Below, in pieces: positions 36,333 through 42,347 of a DNA stretch of 64,000 nucleotides. How positions within the stretch are numbered: the first letter of the stretch is position 1; every line of letters begins with the position of its first letter. Source of the DNA: Gallionella sp. (GTDB taxonomy: Bacteria > Pseudomonadota > Gammaproteobacteria > Burkholderiales > Gallionellaceae); NCBI GenBank assembly GCA_030682375.1, contig JAUXOL010000013.1, positions 186,001 to 250,000 on the forward strand, read 5' to 3'. The position numbers were made by a program, and so were the translations under genes. Under the pieces are notes generated by a model that made no database searches, was not told the DNA's origin, and worked only from the letters and a program-made list of their open reading frames with translations.

Positions 36333-36489
36333 AATCTTCCTTTCAGTCGCGTTGCCCAAAGCTCTAACTGCTGGCAAACGTTGATTGACCCGGCAGAGAC
36401 GGGATCTTGCATTTGTCTGAATCGGTCGCTCATACTTCACGACCCGCCCGAAATTCCGTACTGAGGTATTTACCTTGACGCATGGTACG

Positions 36490-36509
36490 GTGCATTCCTC
36501 GTGCATTCC
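36490..36509. promoter_or_regulatory. Direct repeat in dsrA upstream region
   Basis: GTGCATTCC occurs at 36490-36498 and 36501-36509 (11-bp period, one helical turn), about 160 bp upstream of dsrA in a 315-bp divergent spacer. It could be a regulator half-site pair. No clear -35/-10 pair was found nearby. Confidence 0.4.
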
Positions 36510-36532
36510 ATCACCCTGAGCAACTACCCGCT

Positions 36533-36565
36533 ATAACCCTTAAGGGTGGGGTAAGACCTTCCCCC
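36533..36565. promoter_or_regulatory. Candidate sulfur-regulon operator, dsr / accessory-module divergent spacer
   Basis: ATAACCCTTAAGGG (with the perfect palindrome ACCCTTAAGGGT) is followed by GGGGTAAGACCTTCCCCC. Nearly the same arrangement lies upstream of soeA/sat (63821-63852), and related ones upstream of soxYZ-fccAB and tusA. It is 83 bp from the plus-strand start at 36648 and about 200 bp from dsrA. Confidence 0.5.
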
Positions 36566-36647
36566 GGTAGTATTTCAATGACATAGGGATTGAGGATAGA
36601 CTGCAGGCATTCATTAACAGGCGCAATGCACCTACGAGGACATCCAC

Positions 36648-36869
36648 ATGGCGGAAATCCGGGAATTGACCCGATTCAAGGTTCCCTTGGGCAGCCAGGA
36701 GATCGAACTGCAGCAGATCGATCACTCCGAGGGCGGCATGAGCCTGCTGCGCGTGCGTATCCGCGAGGGCAAGCGCTTCACGATATTCGACATCGATCCG
36801 GCCACGGCACAGCAATGGGCAGAGGCGATGCAGGACTGGGCAAAAACCCAGCAAGTCCATGGCCAGTAA
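36648..36869 (+). CDS. Small conserved protein, first gene of dsr-divergent module
   Basis: This 73-aa soluble protein (MAEIRELTRFKVPLGSQEIE, then DHSEGGMSLLRVRIREGKRF and ATAQQWAEAMQDWAK) has a beta-rich first half and a helical end. I recognise no family. It has a GAGGA ribosome binding site and overlaps the Cas6-like gene by 11 nt, so the two are co-translated. Its position opposite dsrA and before DsrC- and TusA-like genes suggests a sulfur-metabolism role (inference). Confidence 0.7.
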   Translation: MAEIRELTRFKVPLGSQEIELQQIDHSEGGMSLLRVRIREGKRFTIFDIDPATAQQWAEAMQDWAKTQQVHGQ

Positions 36870-37476
36870 GCCGACCACTGCGATCGAGATGGTCGATCTG
36901 GCCTTCGATGTCAGCGGCAATGCGCTGCCTGCCAACCACCCGTTCACGCTCTGGGACGCGCTGTCCAGCCTGGCACCCGCGCTGGCCGATGCGGATCGCG
37001 CCGGCATCCTGCCGATGCGCCTGCCCGAACATACCGCAGACATGCTGCCCAGACGCGCCAAGCTGACCTTGCGCATCCCCGCCGCCTTGGCGGAAGAACT
37101 GACGGTCGCGCTGTCCGGCACGCAGCTCGATCTGGGGAGCGGCCTGCTGCAACTCGGCATGGGCAGACCGCGTGCGATAACGGCCTACCCGACCATACAC
37201 GCTCATCATGTCGCCAGCGACGAGGATGAGCCGGTCTTTATGGATGGCGTGCGCGCGCAACTCGACGAGATGCGCATCGCATGCAACCTGATCTGCGGCA
37301 TGCGCCACCTCATCGGCGACGAGACCCAATCTATCCGGGGATACAGCCTGGTCATCCATGATCTGAAAGCCGACGCATCGCTGAAGCTGCAATACCGCGG
37401 ACTGGGCGAGTCGCGCCAGTACGGCTGCGGAATTTTTGTGCCTTACAAAGTCATCTCCGGCTTGAACGATGACTGA
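36859..37476 (+). CDS. Cas6/Cmx6-like protein without a CRISPR locus
   Basis: This 205-aa protein resembles the Cas6/Cmx6 (type I-MYXAN) family. MVDLAFDVSGNALPANHPF is the N-terminal strand, ILPMRLPEHTADMLPRR and KLTLRIPAALAEELTVALSG lie in the middle, then YPTIHAHHVASDEDEPVF, and a glycine-rich C-terminal YRGLGESRQYGCGIFVPYK of RAMP type. No CRISPR repeats or other cas genes are in the window. Its operon partners (73-aa protein, DsrC-like, TusA-TusA) suggest it has been recruited for RNA binding or processing linked to sulfur metabolism, but the function is unknown. The family call comes from motif memory, not a search. Confidence 0.7.
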   Translation: MASKPTTAIEMVDLAFDVSGNALPANHPFTLWDALSSLAPALADADRAGILPMRLPEHTADMLPRRAKLTLRIPAALAEELTVALSGTQLDLGSGLLQLGMGRPRAITAYPTIHAHHVASDEDEPVFMDGVRAQLDEMRIACNLICGMRHLIGDETQSIRGYSLVIHDLKADASLKLQYRGLGESRQYGCGIFVPYKVISGLNDD

Positions 37477-37511
37477 GTGGGGTTTTTTACTTAACCGAGT
37501 GGAGGAAAACA

Positions 37512-37841
37512 ATGGGATACACAGTCGCAGGCAATGAACTCGAAACCGATGATGATGGCTTTCTGCTCGAGCCTGATTACAGCGAAGAAATCGTAAGCGT
37601 GATCGCCGCTGCCGAGAACATCGAACTGACCCCGAAGCACTGGGAGGTCATCAACTACATGCGCGAGGAATATAAGGAAAGCGGCCACACGCCGAATTTC
37701 CGCAACATGCTCAAGGGCGTCAACGCATTCTGGCCGGAAGCGGACAGCAAGGCACTGTACGACCTGTTCCCGACCGGCCCGGCCAAGCAGGCCGCCAAGA
37801 TCGGCGGGCTGCCGCAGCCTTACGGCAAGGGCGGCTACTAA
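37512..37841 (+). CDS. DsrC/TusE-family protein lacking both cysteines
   Basis: This 109-aa protein is clearly of the DsrC fold (LEPDYSEEIVSVIAAAENIE; LTPKHWEVINYMREEYKESG; ALYDLFPTGPAKQAAKIGGL). The two C-terminal cysteines of DsrC are Ala95 and Lys106 here, and there is no cysteine anywhere. It cannot carry sulfur as DsrC does. Cysteine-free DsrC paralogues have been proposed to be regulatory (RspA-type). A GGAGG site precedes the ATG. It lies between the Cas6-like and the TusA-TusA genes. Confidence 0.9.
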   Translation: MGYTVAGNELETDDDGFLLEPDYSEEIVSVIAAAENIELTPKHWEVINYMREEYKESGHTPNFRNMLKGVNAFWPEADSKALYDLFPTGPAKQAAKIGGLPQPYGKGGY

Positions 37842-37862
37842 ATCATAACCAGGACAACCGAC

Positions 37863-38348
37863 ATGACTCCCAAAGACTTGCATGCCAACGTGACGCTGGA
37901 CCTGCGCGGCCTGAGCTGCCCCGCTCCGCTGCTAGGCGCGAAACGCGTGGTCAACGACCTGAAGGACGAGCAGATCCTGCTGCTGATCTCCGACTGCCCC
38001 GGCACACGCGACGACCTGTTCGCCTGGGCCGAACAGACCGGCAACCAGGTGCTGCAGACCGAAAGCATCGCCGACGGCGGCACAGGCTACTACGTGATGA
38101 AGGGCAAGGGCGAAGCGCATCAGGCCAACGTGCTGCTGGACATCCGCGGCGTGGTCTGCCCCGGCCCCATCGTCGAGGCGAAGAAGCTGATGAACGGCAT
38201 GAGCTCAGGCGAGATACTCAAGCTGGTCAGCAATTGCCCCGGCATCCATTCCGACATCGTCGGCTGGGCGAACATGACCGGCATCAAGCTGCTGGAATCC
38301 GTCGAGATCGCTTCCGGCGAGCACGCGTTCTACCTGCAGAAGCCCTAG
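37863..38348 (+). CDS. Tandem TusA-TusA fusion protein
   Basis: This 161-aa protein has two TusA domains. Domain 1 (about 8-80) has LDLRGLSCPAPLLGAKRVV with Cys19, and domain 2 (about 88-160) has LLDIRGVVCPGPIVEAKKLM with Cys99. The sulfur-accepting CPxP motif is kept in both. TusA proteins normally have one domain of about 75-80 aa and hand sulfane sulfur to DsrEFH/TusBCD. A two-domain form could hold two persulfides or act as a scaffold. It begins 21 nt after the DsrC-like gene. Confidence 0.9.
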   Translation: MTPKDLHANVTLDLRGLSCPAPLLGAKRVVNDLKDEQILLLISDCPGTRDDLFAWAEQTGNQVLQTESIADGGTGYYVMKGKGEAHQANVLLDIRGVVCPGPIVEAKKLMNGMSSGEILKLVSNCPGIHSDIVGWANMTGIKLLESVEIASGEHAFYLQKP

Positions 38349-38355
38349 GCAAGCG

Positions 38356-38967
38356 GTGGAACGCTCCAAGATCCGCATCAAGAGCAACTGGTTCAAGGCC
38401 GGGCGCGAACACGGGCCGGAGGAGCTGGCCGGCGCGGTGTCGTTCGTCGCTTGGCGCATCGCGGACAATGCGCTGAGGAACACCCGCCGCGCCGATTTCG
38501 AGATCGCCGTCGGGCCGCAGTATTTCGCGTTCCTCACGGAGTTCCTGATCTATGCGATCCAGGTCGCCGACCGCATCGCCTACCGCATGCTTTCCGCCGA
38601 AGACCGCGCCGAATTCACCGGCAAGCTGGCGAACCGCGTCGGCGACACCTATGCCGAGAACGAAAGCCGACTGATGGGCGGCGAAATAAGCGAATGCAAA
38701 CGCCGCTTCATCGAACGCCTCAACCAGCAAGCCGACGGCTATGCCGACTTCGACTACACTGATACCGGCCCATCGTTCAACTTCACGCGTTATCTGGGTT
38801 ACTGCATGGACGGCATCATGGACGCGAAGGACAGCGGCTGGATCATCGACCAGATGATCACCGTCGAGGCACCCGATGCGGCCGAGACGATAGAGAAGAC
38901 CATGCGCAACCTGCTCGAAACCGAACCGCGATCGCCGCGCCGCCGCAACGGCACCAGCGGCGACTGA
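38356..38967 (+). CDS. Unknown protein of the dsr-divergent module
   Basis: This 203-aa soluble protein (SKIRIKSNWFKAGREHGPEE; FAFLTEFLIYAIQVADRIAY; ESRLMGGEISECKRRFIERL; SFNFTRYLGYCMDGIMDAKD) is probably all-helical, with many aromatic residues. No signal peptide or known motif. It starts with GTG-less ATG at 38371 or ATG-equivalent at 38356; the frame is preceded closely (8 nt) by the TusA-TusA stop, so translation may be coupled. Function unknown; context suggests a sulfur-transfer accessory role. Confidence 0.7.
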   Translation: MERSKIRIKSNWFKAGREHGPEELAGAVSFVAWRIADNALRNTRRADFEIAVGPQYFAFLTEFLIYAIQVADRIAYRMLSAEDRAEFTGKLANRVGDTYAENESRLMGGEISECKRRFIERLNQQADGYADFDYTDTGPSFNFTRYLGYCMDGIMDAKDSGWIIDQMITVEAPDAAETIEKTMRNLLETEPRSPRRRNGTSGD

Positions 38968-38980
38968 CTCCTGACCGCAC

Positions 38981-39853
38981 ATGAGCTCCCCGTTCGACCT
39001 GGCCGACAACGACGCATATTTGCGCTGGCGCGAACGCAAACTGGCGCAGGCCATCGCCGACGCGGACGGACTCGTCGTCGAGATAACCGACCCCGCCGCA
39101 CTGACCGCCGCCGAACGCAGCGAGTTGCTGGCTCGCTGCCGACGCAGCAATATGGCGATTTACGCCACCGCTGCAGAGATGGACGAACGGGCGGTGCAAC
39201 GTCTGGGCGCGCAACTCGGCCTGCTGCGGCTGGATGCCAACTGGCTGGCCGGAGAACAGGGCGTGTCGCGTATCGCCGTGCATCCCGGCGACGGAACAAG
39301 GCAGGCCTACATCCCTTACACCGACCGTGCGATCAAGTGGCACACCGACGGCTACTACAATCCGCCGGAACGACAGATACGCGGCATGATCCTGCATTGC
39401 GTGCGGCCCGCAGCACAGAGCGGGGAGAACCAGTTGCTGGACCATGAGATCGCCTACCTGATGCTGCGCGACTTCGATCCCGAACTCATACGCGCACTGT
39501 CCGCGCCAGATGCGATGACGATACCCGAGCGCACCGACGAACAGGGCGTGGCGCGCGCCGCGCAGACCGGCCCGGTGTTCTCCGTCGACGATGCCGGGCA
39601 TCTGCACATGCGCTACACCGCGCGCACCCGCAGCATCGAATGGAAGCAGGACGAGGCGACGCGTGCAGCGGTCGCCCAACTCGAACGCCTGCTGGACAGC
39701 GATCTCCCCCATGTCTTCCGCACCCGGCTCTCGCCCGGCATGGGACTGCTGTGCAACAACGTGCTGCACGACCGCGCTGCATTCACCGACGACCCCGAGC
39801 AACCGCGCCTGCTGTTCCGCGCACGCTATCTGGATCGCCTTTCCGCAAACTGA
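38981..39853 (+). CDS. TauD/TfdA-like Fe(II)/2-oxoglutarate dioxygenase
   Basis: This 290-aa protein has the facial triad of the family: His121 and Asp123 in IKWHTDGYYNPPERQ, and a distal His in CNNVLHDRAAF near residue 260, followed by the 2-oxoglutarate-binding Arg in PRLLFRARYLDRL. TauD releases sulfite from taurine, but this protein is divergent and its substrate is unknown. It is last in the module 36648-39853, 13 bp after the unknown protein. Sulfonate or organosulfur oxidation would fit the surroundings (inference). Confidence 0.85.
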   Translation: MSSPFDLADNDAYLRWRERKLAQAIADADGLVVEITDPAALTAAERSELLARCRRSNMAIYATAAEMDERAVQRLGAQLGLLRLDANWLAGEQGVSRIAVHPGDGTRQAYIPYTDRAIKWHTDGYYNPPERQIRGMILHCVRPAAQSGENQLLDHEIAYLMLRDFDPELIRALSAPDAMTIPERTDEQGVARAAQTGPVFSVDDAGHLHMRYTARTRSIEWKQDEATRAAVAQLERLLDSDLPHVFRTRLSPGMGLLCNNVLHDRAAFTDDPEQPRLLFRARYLDRLSAN

Positions 39854-39895
39854 CCACAGATAAGGCCAGGCAATTCACGCATAAAGGGATTAAAC

Positions 39896-41086
39896 ATGAG
39901 CCATACCAACACTCCTTCCATTCTTCGCCAATTGCAACTCTCCTTCCTGGGCTTCGGGCTGGCGATGGGTATCGTGTTCCCCTTCTACGCCCACTTCTTC
40001 GTCGACTGGAAGGACGGCATGCTGCCGTGGTTCGTGGTCGGCTGCGTGATCGCGGGCATCAGCATCGGCATCGTCAACCACAAGCTGCTCGAATGGCTGC
40101 TGATACGCAAGCTGCGCCAGGTTGCCGTCGCGGCTGAGCGTATACGCGGCGGCGACCTGCGCCAGGGATGCGGCGTAAAGAGCGGCGACACCGTGGGCGA
40201 GATCACCCAGGGGTTCGATGCGATGGCCGACGGCCTGCGCGAAACCCTGCGCGGCATCGCCAACTCCGCCCAATCTGTGGACTCTACCGCCCGCGAGATC
40301 GGCGCGGCGATGCGCGCGCTGGGCCAGAACATGGACGAACACCGCCACAACGCCGACGAGATCGGCAAGGTCATCAACGGCATGGCCGATGCTGCAAACT
40401 CCATCCTCGAACTGTCGGATGCGGCAGGCAGGAACGCCTCCTCCGCCGACGAACTGATACGCAGCGGCGTCGCCCATGTGAACACGACCGAACAGGCCAT
40501 CTCCGAACTCGATGCGGCCAGCGGCAAGATATCGGCCAACGCCTCCAGCCTGGAGGCCAGCGCCAAGGAAGTCGAGGAAGCCGTCTCTGCGATACGCGCG
40601 ATCGCCGAACAGACCAACCTGCTCGCGCTGAACGCAGCGATCGAAGCGGCGCGGGCCGGCGAACAGGGCCGCGGCTTCGCGGTCGTCGCCGACGAAGTGC
40701 GCAAGCTCTCCGAACAGGCCGCGCAAGCCACCACGCGTATCGACACCGTGCTGCTGCGCGTCAATCAGGACGTCACCTCCACCGTGAAGCTGTCCGACGA
40801 GAATGCCAGGGCGGTCCGCGCCGGTCTTGCCGCCTCCAAGCTTTCCTCCGAGACCTTCGCGCAAATAGAACAGGCCACCACCGCGATGCGCAATTCGGTG
40901 GAAGCCGTGCACGAGGCCGCCGACGATCAGCAGATGCTGGTCGGCATCGTCATGTCGCGCATCACCGAAAACGAGGCGCACACCGACAGCGCCGCGACCC
41001 ACACGATGGCATGCATCGCCGATGCGGATCGCATGGTCGATGCCGCTCGCGGCCTGAACGAAACGACGCACAAGTTTGTAGTCTGA
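39896..41086 (+). CDS. Methyl-accepting chemotaxis protein without periplasmic sensor
   Basis: This 396-aa chemoreceptor has two closely spaced membrane helices (about 15-35 [20 protein letters not shown]; about 43-65 [18 protein letters not shown]), so almost no periplasmic domain. A HAMP-like region follows ([20 protein letters not shown]), then a signalling domain with the hairpin tip [19 protein letters not shown] and [14 protein letters not shown]. It may sense membrane redox state or act with another sensor; that is inference. Confidence 0.92.
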   Translation: MSHTNTPSILRQLQLSFLGFGLAMGIVFPFYAHFFVDWKDGMLPWFVVGCVIAGISIGIVNHKLLEWLLIRKLRQVAVAAERIRGGDLRQGCGVKSGDTVGEITQGFDAMADGLRETLRGIANSAQSVDSTAREIGAAMRALGQNMDEHRHNADEIGKVINGMADAANSILELSDAAGRNASSADELIRSGVAHVNTTEQAISELDAASGKISANASSLEASAKEVEEAVSAIRAIAEQTNLLALNAAIEAARAGEQGRGFAVVADEVRKLSEQAAQATTRIDTVLLRVNQDVTSTVKLSDENARAVRAGLAASKLSSETFAQIEQATTAMRNSVEAVHEAADDQQMLVGIVMSRITENEAHTDSAATHTMACIADADRMVDAARGLNETTHKFVV

Positions 41087-41129
41087 GCGTTGTAAAAGAA
41101 CTCGCCGCGACTCACCAAAAGGAAGCCCC

Positions 41130-42038
41130 ATGTCGCATGCATTCCGGCTGTTCCTGATTCTCTTTCCCGCACTGGCATTCGCCGCCCCGCTGCCGGTAGA
41201 ACAAGTGGCACCCGGCGTGTATGTCCACCACGGCGAACACAAGGATCTCAACGAAGGATACGGCGGCGACATCTGCAATGCGGGCTTCATCGTCGGCGAC
41301 AAGGGCGTGGCGGTGATCGACACCGGCGGCTCGCCCAAGATAGGCAGCCGATTGCGCGAGGCGGTGCGCAAGGTCACCAAGCTGCCCATCCTGTACGTCA
41401 TCAACACCCATGTGCATCCCGATCACTCGCTGGGCAATGCCGCGTTCAAACGGGACAAACCGGTCTTTGTCGGTCACGGCAAACTGGCCGAAGCTATGGC
41501 GCAGCGCAAGGAAGTCTATTTGCGCAACCAGCGCGTATGGGTGGGCAAGGACGCCGTCGGCACCGAATTGATCCCGCCGACCCTACAAGTCGGCGGCACC
41601 CACGACATCGATCTTGGCGGGCGAACCCTGCACCTGACCGCCTATCCGCTCGCGCACAGCCCCACCGACATGACCGTATTCGACAGCGCGAGCAACACGC
41701 TGTGGACCGGTGACCTGCTGTTCATCGAACGCACGCCCTCCATCGACGGCAGCCTCTCCGGCTGGCTAAACGTCATCGAGCAGCTGCGCGCGGTTCCCGC
41801 CCGCCGCGTCGTTCCCGGCCACGGCTCTTCGACAAGCGACCTGCTCGCCGCGCTGGACAACGAAAAGCGCTATCTCGGCACACTGCTCGCCGACGTGCGC
41901 GCCGCCATCGAGCGCGGCGACAGCCTGGAACAGACCCTGTCGACCGCCGCCCAGTCCGAACAAGGCAACTGGCTGTTGTTCGACGTCGTCAACCGGCGCA
42001 ACGTCGCGCTGGTCTTTCCCATGCTGGAGTGGGAGTGA
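41130..42038 (+). CDS. Metallo-beta-lactamase fold hydrolase, SoxH / quinoprotein-relay type
   Basis: This 302-aa exported protein (signal FRLFLILFPALAFA) has zinc-binding motifs THVHPDHSLGNAAF, HSPTDMTVFDSASNTLWTGD and VVPGHGSST. It resembles the quinoprotein relay system zinc metallohydrolases and SoxH, which are found near sox or PQQ-dependent genes and have no established substrate. It faces the sox operons but is on the opposite strand. A hairpin (CTGCCCG at 42047 with CGGGCAG at 42071) follows its stop and may end transcription. Confidence 0.85.
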   Translation: MSHAFRLFLILFPALAFAAPLPVEQVAPGVYVHHGEHKDLNEGYGGDICNAGFIVGDKGVAVIDTGGSPKIGSRLREAVRKVTKLPILYVINTHVHPDHSLGNAAFKRDKPVFVGHGKLAEAMAQRKEVYLRNQRVWVGKDAVGTELIPPTLQVGGTHDIDLGGRTLHLTAYPLAHSPTDMTVFDSASNTLWTGDLLFIERTPSIDGSLSGWLNVIEQLRAVPARRVVPGHGSSTSDLLAALDNEKRYLGTLLADVRAAIERGDSLEQTLSTAAQSEQGNWLLFDVVNRRNVALVFPMLEWE

Positions 42039-42188
42039 CAGGATGGCTGCCCGCGGACGTCAAATCCGGTCGGGCAGGCATAGAACGACGATCAGGGAGA
42101 CCTGGCGTCTGAAACAGAGGTTCGCGATACGTGGAATTTCGGATATGCTCATGTCCGTTCCGGCATGGAACTAAACAAGGAGAACATC

Positions 42189-42263
42189 ATGGGAAGCAAA
42201 GACAAAAAGAAGGAATCGAAGGGCAAGAAGCCGCAACCCAAGCCGGTCCCCGCAGGAAAATAA
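42189..42263 (+). CDS. 24-residue lysine-rich peptide (putative)
   Basis: MGSKDKKKESKGKKPQPKP and five more residues are encoded after an excellent ribosome binding site (AAGGAGA, 6 nt upstream). The peptide is basic, with no hydrophobic stretch. It lies alone in the gap between the metallohydrolase and the convergent GGDEF/EAL gene. It is too short to classify, and translation is inferred only from the ribosome binding site. Confidence 0.45.
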   Translation: MGSKDKKKESKGKKPQPKPVPAGK

Positions 42264-42347
42264 TCCACGGGCGCAGGATGCTTGCGGAAAACTGCACCGC
42301 CGGAAACCTGCGCTTACCGCCCCCTCCGCACTGCCCTCCCGGGCGGA

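Noticed and set aside
36859..37476. A CRISPR-Cas locus suggested by the Cas6-like gene
   Set aside because: No direct-repeat array with spacers and no cas1, cas3, cas5, cas7 or cas8 genes were found in the window.
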